A DNA stretch of 64,000 nt from Vitreoscilla sp. (GTDB lineage: Bacteria; Pseudomonadota; Gammaproteobacteria; Burkholderiales; Neisseriaceae). Shown here in pieces: positions 47,988 to 59,363 of the stretch. A program made the translations under genes and the position numbers. The stretch is taken from assembly GCA_030150505.1 (NCBI GenBank), contig JASLFS010000017.1:11192-75191 (forward strand), in the 5' to 3' direction. The notes under the pieces are model-generated. The model saw only the letters and a list, made by a program, of their open reading frames with translations, was not told where the DNA came from and did not search any database. Numbering within the stretch: the first letter of the stretch is position 1; every line of letters starts with the position of its first letter.

Positions 47988-49028
47988 TTAATTATCCGTT
48001 TTTAAATCTGGCTCTTTAGCTTGTGACTCTAATAACTTGAGTCGTTTATTAATATCATTCAGATGACGAACATGCACTGCATTTCGCACCCAATCTTTAT
48101 GCATCTGTAAAGGATAAGATGAAGCATAATGTCCAGCTTCACGGATTGAGTGGCTAACTAATGTTCCGCCACCAATAAACGTCCCGTCAGCCACCTCAAT
48201 ATGCCCAACAAACATCGCTGCCCCACCAATGGTGCAGTTATCCCCAATATGTGTACTACCTGCAATGCCAGTACAACCAGCTATCACGGTATGCTGCCCA
48301 ATGTGAACATTGTGTGCAACTTGCACTAAATTATCAATTTTTGCATCTTGACGAATAATCGTGTCATTAATAGCACCACGATCAACCGTGGCATTGGCTC
48401 CAATTTCAACATCATCCTCTAAAACCACTCTGCCAGTTTGAGGAATCTTAAACCATGCTTTTTCTGATTTATCCCAAGCCAATCCAAATCCATCTGCACC
48501 AATAACACTTCCAGAATGAACTTCTACTCGATTACCCATAACAACTTGTGGATAAATGGTCACATTTGCATGCAAAACAACGTCATCACCAAAATGACAA
48601 CCATCCTCAACCACAGTACCCGCCAAAATACGGCAATTTTCACCCAAAACCACATTCTCACCAATAACAACATTGGCTCCAATTTCACAACTATCAGGCA
48701 CAGTAGCACTCACTGCGACGGTGGCTTTAGGATGTATTTTCCCACTTGATACAACAATAGGGCTAAATATTCTTGCTACTTTAGCAAAATACAAATAAGG
48801 ATCATCGGCAACAATTACCGAAGTTTGCTCTGAACGCTTAGCTAACATTTTCTCATGCAGAATAACCGCTCCTGCAGATGTATCATTAAGCTGTGAGGCA
48901 TATTTAGGATTGCTTAAAAAGCTAATTTGATTCTGAGTAGCCAAATCCAATGAAGCAACAGAAGCTACTTCATTGTCAGGGCCAATAAGTTTTCCACCTA
49001 ACTGATGGACAATTTGTGATAACAACAT
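47988..49028 (-). CDS. lpxD: UDP-3-O-acylglucosamine N-acyltransferase
   Basis: Adds the second 3-hydroxyacyl chain in lipid A synthesis. 346 residues. The N-terminal uridine-binding domain (~1-95) contains [10 protein letters not shown]. The hexapeptide beta-helix (~100-300) has [19 protein letters not shown] (catalytic His) and [17 protein letters not shown]-terminal helical extension is present. It starts on the last base of the skp stop, so the genes are coupled. Confidence 0.96.
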   Translation of the reverse strand: MLLSQIVHQLGGKLIGPDNEVASVASLDLATQNQISFLSNPKYASQLNDTSAGAVILHEKMLAKRSEQTSVIVADDPYLYFAKVARIFSPIVVSSGKIHPKATVAVSATVPDSCEIGANVVIGENVVLGENCRILAGTVVEDGCHFGDDVVLHANVTIYPQVVMGNRVEVHSGSVIGADGFGLAWDKSEKAWFKIPQTGRVVLEDDVEIGANATVDRGAINDTIIRQDAKIDNLVQVAHNVHIGQHTVIAGCTGIAGSTHIGDNCTIGGAAMFVGHIEVADGTFIGGGTLVSHSIREAGHYASSYPLQMHKDWVRNAVHVRHLNDINKRLKLLESQAKEPDLKTDN

Positions 49029-49531
49029 TATTTTTTGTTCAATAGTTTAATAACTTGGTCTGTAACATCAAATTCTTGATTAATATAAATACCATCTTGC
49101 AAAATAAAATCATAATGACCTTGTTTTGCAACATCAATAATCACTTGATTTGCTTTTTGCTGAAAAGCCGCAAACTCTTCATTGCGTCGCAAGTTATACT
49201 CTTCCATAAAACGAGATTGAGCAGCCAAGTACTCATGATCTAACTTAGCCAATTGCATTTGTAATTTATTGACCTCAGACTTTTTAGTAAAGCCTTTTCT
49301 TGTTAGCTCTTTATGTAATTCTTGGCCTTTTTGCTCCATTGCTTCGAGCACTTTTTGCTCAGCTGCAAATTCCTGCTCTAATTTTTGTGAAATTACTCGC
49401 ATTTCAACGGCTTCAAGATAAATCCGTTCTGTATTCACAAAGGCAATTCTTTGAATTTTCTCGGCAAATGCCGTCAAACTCAATCCTAACAACATACTGC
49501 ACAGAACAATTTTCTTGAATATACTTTTCAT
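49028..49531 (-). CDS. skp: Periplasmic chaperone Skp/OmpH
   Basis: Jellyfish-shaped trimeric chaperone holding unfolded outer-membrane proteins for BamA. 167 residues from the ATG at 49531 with GGTGA five bases before it. A signal peptide ending LTAFA is followed by [17 protein letters not shown] and a long coiled-coil (~50-120, [17 protein letters not shown]...), then a beta closing segment [16 protein letters not shown]. Directly downstream of bamA. Confidence 0.93.
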   Translation of the reverse strand: MKSIFKKIVLCSMLLGLSLTAFAEKIQRIAFVNTERIYLEAVEMRVISQKLEQEFAAEQKVLEAMEQKGQELHKELTRKGFTKKSEVNKLQMQLAKLDHEYLAAQSRFMEEYNLRRNEEFAAFQQKANQVIIDVAKQGHYDFILQDGIYINQEFDVTDQVIKLLNKK

Positions 49532-49543
49532 GCATTCACCCAA

Positions 49544-51892
49544 TTAAAAAGTTGTACCCAACTGGAACTGGAAGCGCTGCAACTTATCGCCATCTTTCTT
49601 ATTCAATGGCACAGCGTAACTAAACTTCAACGGTCCCATTGGCGATAACCATGTTAATGCTGCACCAGCTGAATATCTAAATTCTTCACTGAAACTACTT
49701 TTGTATCTAGAGTTTCTAGGATACTCATAAGTTTTACCATCCCAAACACTGCCGCCATCCACAAATGCACTCAAGCGAACAGAACGGTCATTACGCATAC
49801 CTGGCATAGGGAATAATAATTCAGCATTAAAGCTTGCTGTTTTATTACCACCTAAATAATCTTCATCATCGTAGCCATCAAATTCTTTAGGGCCTAAACT
49901 ACTTGTTTCATAACCACGTACCGAACCTAAACCACCACCATAGAAGTTGTGGAAGAATGGCAATTGTTTTGTTTTACCATAACCTTTAGCCCAACCTAAT
50001 TCACCATTTAACATCAAAGTAAATGATGAGCTTATTGGGAAGAACCAAGTTTGTTGGTGATTTAGTTTCACATATTCAATGTCACCACCTGGCAAACCAG
50101 CTTCTAAACCAGCATTAATGATATAACCACGAGTAGGCCAAACAGCGCTATCAGTGGTATTACGTCCCCAACCGATATTTCCTTTTAGTGTCCAGTTGGT
50201 ATCGCCATTGTCGTTAACAAAATCAACATAGCGTTTTGGACTAATTGGGTCACCATTGTGATCATAGAACAAACCAATTTTCGTATGCTCTACACCCAAG
50301 CCAAAATTCACACGATCATATTCGGTAATAGGTACGCCCATACGAACACCAGTACCATATGTTGTGGTTTTGTATCGGCTGGTATTAATTTTATCAGGAT
50401 TGTACTCTCGACCATATAAGTCATACCCAAGGCTCACGCCATCAGGTGTGAAATATGGTTCTGTAAATGACAATGCTGCCACTTTATTAACTTTACTGTG
50501 CGACAAACGCAAACTGGCTGATTTACCTGTACCAAACAAGTTATCCTGAGCAATACCGCCAGAGAATACAATACCATCGTCCTGAACGTAACCAACACTC
50601 ACGTCAACTGAACCTGTATTTCTCTCAACCACGCTCATGTCTACATCAACTTGGTCATTTGCTCCTGGCACCGGCGCAACATCTACTTGAACATCGTCAA
50701 AATAGCCAAGCTGCTGAATTCTGATGCGAGAACGATCAACATCTCGCTTGTTATAAACAGCGCTTTCCATTTGTCTTAATTCACGGCGAATCACTTCATC
50801 TCGTGAACGGTTATTACCAGAAATATTGATCTGATTCACATAAACTTTACGTCCAGAATCAACTGCTAACGTGAAATCTACGATACCGCTATATTGATTT
50901 GGTTCTGGGCGAATATTCACATTACTAAAAGCGTATCCGCTTTCACCCATTCTATTTTGAATGGATTTCATTAAATCAAGCATTTGTCCACGGTTATACC
51001 ACTGATTTTTTTTCACTTTAACCAGTTTAGTCAAATCTTCCATTGGCACTTCTTCAATATCACCAATGATTTTAATTTGACCTAGTTTATAACGTGGCCC
51101 TTCATTAACTTTAATATTCACTGTTAGTTTTTCAGGATTATCATCCTGAGGTGTTACTTGCGCATCTAAAACGTTGAAATCGAAATAACCTTGGTTATGA
51201 TAAAAATCACGCAAGCCTTCTAAAGACTCAGATAATTTTTCTTCACCAAATCGATTGCTTTTGGTATACCAAGTCATCATACCGGTACCAGTAATATCTA
51301 AAACTTTTCGTAATTTACTGGTTGAGTAAGCTTGATTTCCTTCAAAATTGATAGATGAAATTTTTGTGGTTTTACCTTCATCAATCTCAATGCTTAATGA
51401 AACACGGTTACGGTCTAATTTATTCATTGTTGGCTTAATTTCAGCCCCGTATTTACCCCGATTATCATATTCACCTTTTAACGCCACCATTGCCTGATTT
51501 AACAAGGTTGGGTTAAAAGGCTGTGATTGACCTAAACCAAAACGCTCAAGGTTTTGGCGTAGGATATCATTTGAAATATCTTTACCACCTGTTACCGTCA
51601 AACTACTGATAATTGGGCGCTCAATCACCGTCACCAAAACTTGATTATTAGATGATTCAATTAAGACATCATCAAAAAAACCAGTTTTGTATAAATTTTT
51701 AATGGTTTCTTCTGCTTTTTCATCATTAAATTTATCACCAATTTTAACTGGCATATAAGTGAATACTGTACTTGGCTCTGTTCTTTGCAAACCTTCAATA
51801 CGAATATCATTGATTGTAAAAGGCTCAACCGCAAATGCTGCTGTTGAAAGTGATAACCCCATTAAACTTGCAGTGATTAATTTTAATTTCAT
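49544..51892 (-). CDS. bamA: Outer-membrane protein assembly factor BamA
   Basis: Central component of the BAM machine. 782 residues from the ATG at 51892; an earlier in-frame ATG at 51910 adds six residues. A signal peptide ending STAAFA is followed by five POTRA domains (about 25-425; IRIEGLQRTEPSTVFTYMP starts the first) and a 16-strand barrel whose lid/loop 6 motif region has FYGGGLGSVRGYE. The C-terminus FQFQLGTTF carries the beta-signal with terminal Phe. Between rseP and skp, the standard arrangement. Confidence 0.96.
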   Translation of the reverse strand: MKLKLITASLMGLSLSTAAFAVEPFTINDIRIEGLQRTEPSTVFTYMPVKIGDKFNDEKAEETIKNLYKTGFFDDVLIESSNNQVLVTVIERPIISSLTVTGGKDISNDILRQNLERFGLGQSQPFNPTLLNQAMVALKGEYDNRGKYGAEIKPTMNKLDRNRVSLSIEIDEGKTTKISSINFEGNQAYSTSKLRKVLDITGTGMMTWYTKSNRFGEEKLSESLEGLRDFYHNQGYFDFNVLDAQVTPQDDNPEKLTVNIKVNEGPRYKLGQIKIIGDIEEVPMEDLTKLVKVKKNQWYNRGQMLDLMKSIQNRMGESGYAFSNVNIRPEPNQYSGIVDFTLAVDSGRKVYVNQINISGNNRSRDEVIRRELRQMESAVYNKRDVDRSRIRIQQLGYFDDVQVDVAPVPGANDQVDVDMSVVERNTGSVDVSVGYVQDDGIVFSGGIAQDNLFGTGKSASLRLSHSKVNKVAALSFTEPYFTPDGVSLGYDLYGREYNPDKINTSRYKTTTYGTGVRMGVPITEYDRVNFGLGVEHTKIGLFYDHNGDPISPKRYVDFVNDNGDTNWTLKGNIGWGRNTTDSAVWPTRGYIINAGLEAGLPGGDIEYVKLNHQQTWFFPISSSFTLMLNGELGWAKGYGKTKQLPFFHNFYGGGLGSVRGYETSSLGPKEFDGYDDEDYLGGNKTASFNAELLFPMPGMRNDRSVRLSAFVDGGSVWDGKTYEYPRNSRYKSSFSEEFRYSAGAALTWLSPMGPLKFSYAVPLNKKDGDKLQRFQFQLGTTF

Positions 51893-51902
51893 AAAAAAAT
51901 CT

Positions 51903-53240
51903 TTACCCAAAAATTCGACTTATATCGTTAAACATGGCAACAAACATCAATAATAATAATGCTGTAAGCCCTAAGCGCAAGCCTATTGCCTGCCAATGCT
52001 CACTCAGTGGTTTGCCCCTAACCCATTCAATCGCATAATACAATAAATGTCCACCATCTAAAACAGGAATTGGCAATAAATTCAAAATACCCAAACTAAT
52101 GCTGACTAAAGCCAGAAACTCAATGTAACTTTGAAAACCCATTAAAGCAGATTTACCTGCAATATCGGCAATAGTTAGTGGGCCAGAAATATGATTAACC
52201 GATGCTTGACCAATTAATAATCTACCAAAAAATTTTAACGTTAAAGTAGAATATTCCCATGTTTTTTTTGCCCCCAAAACAAATGCTGCAGCAATAGATG
52301 GCTGGTAAGAAGAGCGAATTTCTTTATCCCAAGCACTATCTGTGCTTGGAGCAACGCCTACTTTGCCAACCAGCTGCCCATTTATTTCTTGTGACTCTGG
52401 TCTTAATGCTATCTGCGTCGGTTTACTCTCTCTCAGCACCACAACTTGCAAAGCACTTCCTGCATTGCTTTCAATTGTTTCAACCCATTGAGCCCAACTT
52501 GTAATCGGCTGCCCATTAACGCTGGTTAAAATATCACCCGTTTTCAATCCTGCTTGATCGGCAGCACCACCAGGAATAACTTTCCCCAACGCCAAAGACA
52601 ATTTAAAAGGCAACAAACCAACGCCCTGCCCTTGTGCAGCCTGTTTTAACGCCTGACTTTCATTCGTTGTTTTGATAACACGCTGTACGGTTTGTCCTTC
52701 TGGACTAATTGCATCAACAACAACATTGCCTGCATCCAAATTCAGCATAATTTCTGTTTGTGCTTGTGTCCAATCATTAACTTTCTGCTGATTAACACTT
52801 TCAATTTTATCGCCAACCACAAAACCAGAACGTGCTGCTAATGAATCAGGTAAAACAGTGCCAACCCAAGGTTTTATTTCTGTAATACCAATGCTAAAAC
52901 TAACTGCATACAGCAATACAGCCAACACCAGATTAGTTAAAGGGCCTGCAGCTACAATAGCCATACGTTTTAATGGTGTTTGCTTATCAAACGCAAAAGG
53001 CAAGTCTGCTTCCGCAACATTACCTTCTCGTGTATCAACCATTTTTACATATCCACCCAATGGAATGGGCGCCAGACACCACTCAGTATCCCCTCTTTTT
53101 CTGGTAAAAAATGGCTTACCAAAACCCACACTAAAGCGTAAGACTTTCACACCGCATAAACGAGCAACAACAAAATGCCCCAATTCATGCAAGCTAACTA
53201 AAACTAAAATAGCAATAATAAAGGCTAAAAGAGTAATCAC
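51903..53240 (-). CDS. rseP: Site-2 zinc protease RseP
   Basis: Intramembrane protease of the envelope-stress pathway; also clears signal peptides. 445 residues. HELGH is at residues 18-22 in the first membrane helix, followed by two PDZ domains (~125-210 and 215-300) and the C-terminal [16 protein letters not shown] with the third zinc ligand Asp. [20 protein letters not shown] is a family block. Lies 8 bp from dxr and 10 bp from bamA. Confidence 0.95.
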   Translation of the reverse strand: MITLLAFIIAILVLVSLHELGHFVVARLCGVKVLRFSVGFGKPFFTRKRGDTEWCLAPIPLGGYVKMVDTREGNVAEADLPFAFDKQTPLKRMAIVAAGPLTNLVLAVLLYAVSFSIGITEIKPWVGTVLPDSLAARSGFVVGDKIESVNQQKVNDWTQAQTEIMLNLDAGNVVVDAISPEGQTVQRVIKTTNESQALKQAAQGQGVGLLPFKLSLALGKVIPGGAADQAGLKTGDILTSVNGQPITSWAQWVETIESNAGSALQVVVLRESKPTQIALRPESQEINGQLVGKVGVAPSTDSAWDKEIRSSYQPSIAAAFVLGAKKTWEYSTLTLKFFGRLLIGQASVNHISGPLTIADIAGKSALMGFQSYIEFLALVSISLGILNLLPIPVLDGGHLLYYAIEWVRGKPLSEHWQAIGLRLGLTALLLLMFVAMFNDISRIFG

Positions 53241-53248
53241 TCATCATC

Positions 53249-54430
53249 CTAGTGTAATTGTTGTATAACAGCACGAGCATATTCTCGTACCCTATTATCT
53301 TTTTCCAATAATGAATCAATATCTTCACTTAATGAAATATCTATGTGATTCAAACAAGCTGCTACAACAGATGAAATTTGAGTAAAAGCTATTTCCTTCT
53401 TCAAAAAAGAATCAACAGCTATTTCATTTGCAGCATTCAATACGCATGGTGCATCACCACCAGCTGTTAAAGCATCGAAGGCCAAGCCTAGGCAAGGAAA
53501 ACGCTCAATACTAGCATCTTCAAAAGTTAAATTACTTAAAGATGTAAAATCAAGTGCAGGCACCCCCGACTCAATTCTTTCAGGCAGCCCCAAACAATAC
53601 GCTATTGGCGTTCTCATATCAGGATTCCCTAACTGAGCCAATACCGAACCATCATAATATCTCACCATGCTATGAATCACACTTTGTGGATGAACCACGA
53701 CCTCGATTCGTTTTGCAGGTGCATTAAACAACCAGTGGGCCTCAATAACTTCCAAGCCTTTATTCATCATCGTTGCAGAATCAACCGATATTTTTTGTCC
53801 CATCGACCAATTCGGGTGTTTCACAGCCATTTCTGGTGTAATTGAAACAAACTCATTAATATCAGTATGTAGAAACGGCCCACCAGATGCTGTCAAAATA
53901 ATAGATTCAATACCACTTTCATCTAAATTACCCTGATAATCTTTAGGCAATACTTGGAAAATAGCATTATGCTCACTATCAATCGGCAATATTCTAGCAC
54001 GACATGATTTTACCTGCTCCATAAATAATGCACCAGACATAACCAAAGCTTCTTTATTCGCAAGCAATATGGTTTTTCCTGCAGTCGCTGCGGCAAACGT
54101 CGGAGCCAACCCGGCAGCTCCAACAATGGCAGCCATGACTGTTGTCACTTCAGAACTTGATGACACATCACATAATGCTTGTTTCCCAAATAAGACTTGT
54201 GTATCGCATCCACTACTTTGCAAAATAGCACGTAACTTATTGGCACTACTTTCATCTAAAACAACTGCTAATTTAGGCTTAAACTGAATACATTGCTGAG
54301 CCAGCAATTCAATCTGCTTCGCACCTGTTAATGCATAAACTTCAAATAAATCAGGATGTCGACCAACAACATCCAAGGTGGACTTACCAATGCTTCCAGT
54401 CGCACCTAATATCGTTAAAACTTGTTTCAT
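53249..54430 (-). CDS. dxr: 1-Deoxy-D-xylulose 5-phosphate reductoisomerase
   Basis: Second step of the MEP pathway, making methylerythritol phosphate with NADPH. 393 residues from MKQVLTILGATGSIGKSTLDV; a TTG three codons upstream is in frame within the cdsA stop. NADPH motif GATGSIG is ~9-15, LLANKEALVM near 125, PIDSEHNAIFQ supplies metal/substrate ligands, and ASGGPFL and SVDSATMMNKGLEVIEAHWLF follow. It carries a 12/13 uptake sequence at 53578-53590. Confidence 0.95.
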   Translation of the reverse strand: MKQVLTILGATGSIGKSTLDVVGRHPDLFEVYALTGAKQIELLAQQCIQFKPKLAVVLDESSANKLRAILQSSGCDTQVLFGKQALCDVSSSSEVTTVMAAIVGAAGLAPTFAAATAGKTILLANKEALVMSGALFMEQVKSCRARILPIDSEHNAIFQVLPKDYQGNLDESGIESIILTASGGPFLHTDINEFVSITPEMAVKHPNWSMGQKISVDSATMMNKGLEVIEAHWLFNAPAKRIEVVVHPQSVIHSMVRYYDGSVLAQLGNPDMRTPIAYCLGLPERIESGVPALDFTSLSNLTFEDASIERFPCLGLAFDALTAGGDAPCVLNAANEIAVDSFLKKEIAFTQISSVVAACLNHIDISLSEDIDSLLEKDNRVREYARAVIQQLH

Positions 54431-54435
54431 CTTTA

Positions 54436-55236
54436 TCAACTTGCCAATGTTACTAGAGCAGCAAATACACTTAATACTGCAATCAATGAGTCAATTCTAT
54501 CAAATACACCACCGTGCCCAGGAAGCAACTGACTACTATCCTTCACCCCAGCGGTACGCTTTAACCAGCTTTCTAACAAATCACCTTCGATACTAACAAC
54601 AGTCAACATAATTGATAAAATCATGTTAGCAATCCAACCTAAGCTAGGCCATAAAGCCGCATCACAGGCATACAAAATAGTTGAGTAAATCAACACGCAT
54701 GCTAAGCCACCAATAGCACCTTCCCAACTTTTTCCAGGACTAATAGCAGGAGCCAATTTATTTTTCCCGAACAGGCGACCAAAAGCATATGCTCCAACAT
54801 CCGCAATCCACACTAATGCCATCAATGATAATAAATACCATGCCATGTCAGTATTAGGGCGCAACTGAACAAATGCCAACCAAAATGGCACTAACAACAT
54901 CCAGCCCAATAACATTGTACCCAAAGCACCACGTAATACGGCTTTCAGTTTCAACCATAAAGGAGCTAAAATTAGCCAAAAGCCCAATACCAACCACTGT
55001 GCCAATGGTGCTAATTGCCAATCTAAAGCGTATAAACAAATAAACAAAACTGCACTAATGGTCAAGTAAGCCCATTGAATAGGTCCTTCTAACTTACCAA
55101 TTCTGCTTAATTCCCAAAGTGCCAATAATGAAATGACACCACCAAAAATAGCCCACAAGGCACTAGGTGACCAAAACAACATAATCACCATCAAAGGCAG
55201 TAACCATAATGCAGTTAAGATTCTTTGTTTTAACAT
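54436..55236 (-). CDS. cdsA: Phosphatidate cytidylyltransferase
   Basis: Makes CDP-diacylglycerol for phospholipid synthesis. 266 residues, six to eight membrane helices. The active-site block ISPGKSWEGAIGGL is near 170 and the CdsA signature KDSSQLLPGHGGVFDRIDSL is around 231-250. Three bases separate it from uppS, and its stop is 5 bp from the dxr start. Confidence 0.95.
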   Translation of the reverse strand: MLKQRILTALWLLPLMVIMLFWSPSALWAIFGGVISLLALWELSRIGKLEGPIQWAYLTISAVLFICLYALDWQLAPLAQWLVLGFWLILAPLWLKLKAVLRGALGTMLLGWMLLVPFWLAFVQLRPNTDMAWYLLSLMALVWIADVGAYAFGRLFGKNKLAPAISPGKSWEGAIGGLACVLIYSTILYACDAALWPSLGWIANMILSIMLTVVSIEGDLLESWLKRTAGVKDSSQLLPGHGGVFDRIDSLIAVLSVFAALVTLAS

Positions 55237-55238
55237 AT

Positions 55239-55985
55239 TTATAACCGTTGCTCATCTGTTGGAAGTTGCTCAGAAGTACGTCCGAAACGACGCTCTCTCT
55301 GAGTAAAAGAGGACAAAGCCGTATCAAATGCTTCATCATTAAAATCTGGCCACAGGATGTCTGTAAAATACAATTCTGTATAAGCTAATTGCCATAATAA
55401 AAAGTTACTAATTCGCTTCTCACCACCGGTTCGAATAAACAAATCAGGCTCTGGCACATTACCCAAACATAAATATTGTTGCAGGACATCTTCAGTTAAA
55501 TGCATCTCTCCTGCTGCGATGGCTTTATTTGCAGCCTGCAAGATATCCCAACGACCGCCATAATCAACAGCAATAATCAGCGTTAGCCCTGTATTATTAG
55601 CCGTTAAATTTTCTGCTCGTTGAATACCTGTCAGAATCTCTTCCGAAAAACGATCCCTCGCACCAACAACCTTCAATCGAAGATTATTATCATGCAATCG
55701 CTTTACTTTTTTATCCAAAGATCCCAAAAATAAATTCATTAGAAAACCCACTTCATCAGCAGGTCGTCGCCAATTTTCGGTTGAGAATGCAAAAACAGTT
55801 AAATACTGCACGCCTTTACGGCTACAGTATTTAACTGCTTGTTCTAAAGCATCCAAACCTTTTTTATGCCCCATAATTCGAGGCATAAAACGCTTTTTAG
55901 CCCATCGACCATTACCGTCCATAATGATAGCAACATGAAGTGGTATTTCGGCCTTTGGCAAAACTGTTTGTGTGCTGCTTTTCAA
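55239..55985 (-). CDS. uppS: Undecaprenyl diphosphate synthase
   Basis: Cis-prenyltransferase making the lipid carrier for peptidoglycan and LPS O-units. 248 residues. HVAIIMDGNGRWAKKR is at ~17-32 with catalytic Asp23. GHKKGLDALEQAV, FAFSTENWRRP, and the signature DLFIRTGGEKRISNFLLWQ near 195-213 complete the family pattern. Confidence 0.96.
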   Translation of the reverse strand: MKSSTQTVLPKAEIPLHVAIIMDGNGRWAKKRFMPRIMGHKKGLDALEQAVKYCSRKGVQYLTVFAFSTENWRRPADEVGFLMNLFLGSLDKKVKRLHDNNLRLKVVGARDRFSEEILTGIQRAENLTANNTGLTLIIAVDYGGRWDILQAANKAIAAGEMHLTEDVLQQYLCLGNVPEPDLFIRTGGEKRISNFLLWQLAYTELYFTDILWPDFNDEAFDTALSSFTQRERRFGRTSEQLPTDEQRL

Positions 55986-56011
55986 AAGATGTCCCTTTAA
56001 TCGAAAAGGTC

Positions 56012-56569
56012 TTAAATTTCCAACAAATCTGCTTCTTTAGCAGTTAAAGCTTCATCAATTTGTGCAATGTATTTATCAGTTACTTTTTGTACATTATCTT
56101 CTGCACGATGAGCATCATCTTCAGAAATCTCTTTATCTTTTAATAACTTTTTAAAGTCATTATTTGCATCACGACGAATATTACGAATCGCAACACGACC
56201 TTCTTCAGCCTCGCCACGCACAACCTTGATTAAATCTTTACGGCGTTCTTCCGTTAGCATCGGCATTGGAACACGAATTAAATCGCCCATTGCAGAAGGA
56301 TTCAAACCCAAATTAGAATCACGAATGGCTTTTTCCATTGGTCCTGTCATGTGACTTTCATATGGCTTAACACCAATAGTACGCGCATCAATCAAAGTTA
56401 CATTAGCAACTTGAGAAACTGGCGTTGGGTTACCATAATAATCCACATTAACCTGATCCAATAAGCCTGTATGAGCACGACCAGTTCGTACTTTTGACAA
56501 ATTGTTTTTCAAAGCCTCAAGAGACTTCTGCATTTTTTCTTCGACTGTTTTTTGAATGTCGCTAATCAT
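56012..56569 (-). CDS. frr: Ribosome recycling factor
   Basis: Splits post-termination ribosomes with EF-G. 185 residues from the second of two tandem ATGs (56569, AAAGGA five bases upstream). [35 protein letters not shown] and [21 protein letters not shown] are all canonical. Follows pyrH by 28 bp. Confidence 0.97.
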   Translation of the reverse strand: MISDIQKTVEEKMQKSLEALKNNLSKVRTGRAHTGLLDQVNVDYYGNPTPVSQVANVTLIDARTIGVKPYESHMTGPMEKAIRDSNLGLNPSAMGDLIRVPMPMLTEERRKDLIKVVRGEAEEGRVAIRNIRRDANNDFKKLLKDKEISEDDAHRAEDNVQKVTDKYIAQIDEALTAKEADLLEI

Positions 56570-56597
56570 CATATTCCTTTAATCTGAATAGTGCCAC

Positions 56598-57320
56598 TTA
56601 GCAATGAACCAATGTACCTTCATCAGCGCCCATTACCACTCTCTTCAATGCACCTTCTTTAAAAATACCAAATACTTTGATATTTAATTTTTGCTCACGG
56701 CACAATGCAAAAGCAGTAGCATCCATTACTTTTAAATTCTTGTTAATCGCTTCATCAAACGTTACGGTTTGATAACGCACGGCATCTGGATTTTTCTTAG
56801 GGTCATCATTATACACACCATCAACATTTGTGGCTTTAAGCATAATATCACAGTTCATTTCTGCCCCACGCAAAGCCGCCGCAGTATCAGTTGTGAAAAA
56901 TGGATTACCTGTACCAGCTGCAAAAATAACTACTTTACCTTCTTCTAAATACTGGATAGCTTTTTCACGGGCATAAGTTTCTGCGATTTGCTGCATACTC
57001 AAAGCAGATTGCACACGAGCACGAACACCAATACTTCCTAACGCATCTTTTAATGCCAAAGAATTCATGACTGTAGCCATCATACCCATGTAATCCGCAG
57101 TTGCACGATCCATGCCTTTTGCAGACTGAGCAACACCACGGAATATATTACCACCACCAATAACAATAGCTACCTGAACACCAACATCAACAACTTCTTT
57201 AACTTCACTAACAATTTTCTTAATGGTATCTTGATTAATTCCAAATGAATCTTGACCCATTAAGGCTTCGCCTGATAGTTTGAGCAAAATACGATGATAT
57301 TGACATGTCTTGCTAGTCAT
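56598..57320 (-). CDS. pyrH: Uridylate kinase
   Basis: Phosphorylates UMP to UDP. 240 residues from the ATG at 57320 with AGAAGG upstream; an in-frame start at 57368 adds 16 non-family residues. [13 protein letters not shown] is near residue 10, [11 protein letters not shown] near 53, and [20 protein letters not shown] near 130. It starts a new unit: a terminator separates it from tsf. Confidence 0.96.
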   Translation of the reverse strand: MTSKTCQYHRILLKLSGEALMGQDSFGINQDTIKKIVSEVKEVVDVGVQVAIVIGGGNIFRGVAQSAKGMDRATADYMGMMATVMNSLALKDALGSIGVRARVQSALSMQQIAETYAREKAIQYLEEGKVVIFAAGTGNPFFTTDTAAALRGAEMNCDIMLKATNVDGVYNDDPKKNPDAVRYQTVTFDEAINKNLKVMDATAFALCREQKLNIKVFGIFKEGALKRVVMGADEGTLVHC

Positions 57321-57456
57321 AAGTAACCTTCTTCCTGATATGTTATACCTTAAGTTAAGCGCAGCCAATTAAATATTAATTTAACGTTTGCATTCTAAAC
57401 AGTCTTAACTTAATTACCAAATAATTTTAATGTTTTTTATTTTTTAAGCCTAAAAA

Positions 57457-57488
57457 AAACACCCTGATTCTTTTGAATCAGAGTGTTT
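57457..57488 (-). terminator. Terminator after tsf
   Basis: A 14-position stem with one mismatch (CTGATTC / GAATCAG core, 4-base T loop); on the minus strand it continues into T residues (57456-57452). Confidence 0.8.
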
Positions 57489-57502
57489 CTTTAATATATT
57501 GA

Positions 57503-58375
57503 TTAAACCTTAGCAGCGGCAGCTACTTCTGCGGCATAATCAACAACTTTCTTCTCAATACCTTCGCCAACATGGAATGCAGCAAAGCGAGCGATCTCAG
57601 CATTGTTACCTTTCAAGAAGGCTTCAACTGTTTGATCTGGATTCATTACAAATGCCTGACCTAACAATGTTACTTCAGCTAAGTATTTCTTCACGCGGCC
57701 TTCAACCATTTTAGCAACGATTTCAGCTGGTTTACCTGATTGGTTAGCTTGCTCAGTATAAATATGACGCTCTTTCTCAACCAACTCAGCATCTACTTGA
57801 TCAGCAGATAAACATTGTGGACGAGAAGCAGCAATGTGCATAGCTACTTGACGAACAGGTGTTTCATCAGCACCTTTATAATCAACTAACACACCAATTT
57901 TTGAACCGTGCAAGTAAGCAGTTAAGCTATTTTCAGATTCGTAACGCTCAAAACGACGAATAGAAATGTTTTCGCCCAATTTAGCAACGATTGCTTTACG
58001 CACTTCTTCCAAAGTTTCGCCTGAAGCAGTTTTAACTTCAGCCAATACTTCTAAAGAAGCTGGATTTGCATCAGCAACTGCATCAGCAGCAGATTGAGCA
58101 AATGCCAAGAAACTGTCATCTTTAGCAACGAAGTCTGTTTCACAGTTAACTTCTACTAAAGCACCGATATTGCCTTTAATTGCAGAAACAATAACGCCTT
58201 CAGCTGCTGTACGACCAGCAACTTTGCTAGCTTTAGCGCCTGATTTGATACGCAAAATTTCTTCTGCTTTAGCCATATCACCTTCAGCTTCAACCAAAGC
58301 TTTTTTACATTCCATCATGCCTAAGCCAGTTGCGCCACGTAACTCAGCAACCATTTTTGCAGAAATTTCAGCCAT
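57503..58375 (-). CDS. tsf: Elongation factor Ts
   Basis: Nucleotide exchange factor for EF-Tu. 290 residues. The N-terminal UBA-like domain carries [19 protein letters not shown] (~13-31); [13 protein letters not shown] and [11 protein letters not shown] are core motifs. Follows rpsB after 97 bp holding a terminator-like hairpin. Confidence 0.97.
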   Translation of the reverse strand: MAEISAKMVAELRGATGLGMMECKKALVEAEGDMAKAEEILRIKSGAKASKVAGRTAAEGVIVSAIKGNIGALVEVNCETDFVAKDDSFLAFAQSAADAVADANPASLEVLAEVKTASGETLEEVRKAIVAKLGENISIRRFERYESENSLTAYLHGSKIGVLVDYKGADETPVRQVAMHIAASRPQCLSADQVDAELVEKERHIYTEQANQSGKPAEIVAKMVEGRVKKYLAEVTLLGQAFVMNPDQTVEAFLKGNNAEIARFAAFHVGEGIEKKVVDYAAEVAAAAKV

Positions 58376-58432
58376 TTTAGACTCCTTAAAAATTCTTGAA
58401 GTAAGAATTCAAAATGAATTCACATAATTTGA

Positions 58433-58456
58433 AAAAAGGGGCATATGCCCCCTTTT
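58433..58456 (-). promoter_or_regulatory. Attenuator-like hairpin between rpsB and tsf
   Basis: The self-complementary GGGGCATATGCCCC (58438-58451) is flanked by A6 on the left and CTTTT on the right. On the minus strand it reads as a GC-rich hairpin followed by T6, ahead of tsf. It may act as a partial terminator adjusting the rpsB:tsf ratio. Confidence 0.6.
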
Positions 58457-58472
58457 ACTGATAGCGCTTAAA

Positions 58473-59198
58473 TTATTGAGCAGCTTCTTGTGCAGCTTGA
58501 GCAGTCTCTTGTAGAGATTGTGCTTTACCTTCCAAGATAGCGTCAGCAATACCACGAGCATATAGACGAATTGCTTTAGCAGAGTCATCGTTACCAGGGA
58601 TTACATATTTAACGCCTTCAGGGCTGTTGTTTGTATCAACTACTGCAATTACTGGAATGCCCAATTTTTGTGCTTCAACGATAGTACCTTTTTGGTAGCC
58701 AGTGTCGATTACAAAAATTGCATCAGGCAAGCCTTTCATGTCTTTGATACCACCTAGTGAACGCTCTAGTTTGTCAACTTCACGTTGCATGTCTAGGATT
58801 TCTTTCTTGTTAAAGCCGCTTTCAGCAGCATTAACCAAAATCGCAGTTTTTTCTTCCAAACGTTTGATAGATTGCTTAACTGTTTTATAGTTAGTCAACA
58901 TACCACCTAACCAACGGTAATCAACGTAAGGAGCACTAGCGCGAGCAGCTTCTTCACGAATGATATCGCGAGCTTGACGTTTAGTACCAACGAACATTAC
59001 TGTACCTTTGTTTGCAGACAAACGACGAACAACGTCTTGAGCCTCAGTAAACATTGGCAAAGTTTTTTCCAAGTTAATGATATGGATTTTATTACGAGCA
59101 CCAAAAATGTATTCGGCCATTTTTGGATTCCAGTAACGAGTTTGGTGACCGAAGTGAACGCCAGCTTCTAGCATTTGACGCATAGTAACTTGTGACAT
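58473..59198 (-). CDS. rpsB: 30S ribosomal protein S2
   Basis: 241 residues. [22 protein letters not shown] and [20 protein letters not shown] are canonical S2 blocks, and [30 protein letters not shown] is near the C-terminus. The tail is Gln/Ala-rich. First gene of the long minus-strand block. Confidence 0.97.
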   Translation of the reverse strand: MSQVTMRQMLEAGVHFGHQTRYWNPKMAEYIFGARNKIHIINLEKTLPMFTEAQDVVRRLSANKGTVMFVGTKRQARDIIREEAARASAPYVDYRWLGGMLTNYKTVKQSIKRLEEKTAILVNAAESGFNKKEILDMQREVDKLERSLGGIKDMKGLPDAIFVIDTGYQKGTIVEAQKLGIPVIAVVDTNNSPEGVKYVIPGNDDSAKAIRLYARGIADAILEGKAQSLQETAQAAQEAAQ

Positions 59199-59327
59199 AT
59201 TTATTCCTTAAAGGGTTAAAGCCTAACAACCTCATGTATAGAACCCACTTAATTTAAATGGGCACCCTTTCACATAGATTGCGAGCAGTATCAATTAATT
59301 TATTTACTATTTTAGTAAAACCGCGAT

Positions 59328-59356
59328 ATTTTAACGACTTTAATCAAGCTCAGCAA
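59328..59356 (-). promoter_or_regulatory. rpsB promoter
   Basis: Minus strand TTGCTG (59356-59351), 17 bp, TAAAAT (59333-59328). It gives a leader of ~120 nt with a hairpin (CCCACTT / AAATGGG at 59244-59250 and 59256-59262), a possible S2 autoregulatory leader. Confidence 0.55.
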
Positions 59357-59363
59357 GAAGTAT

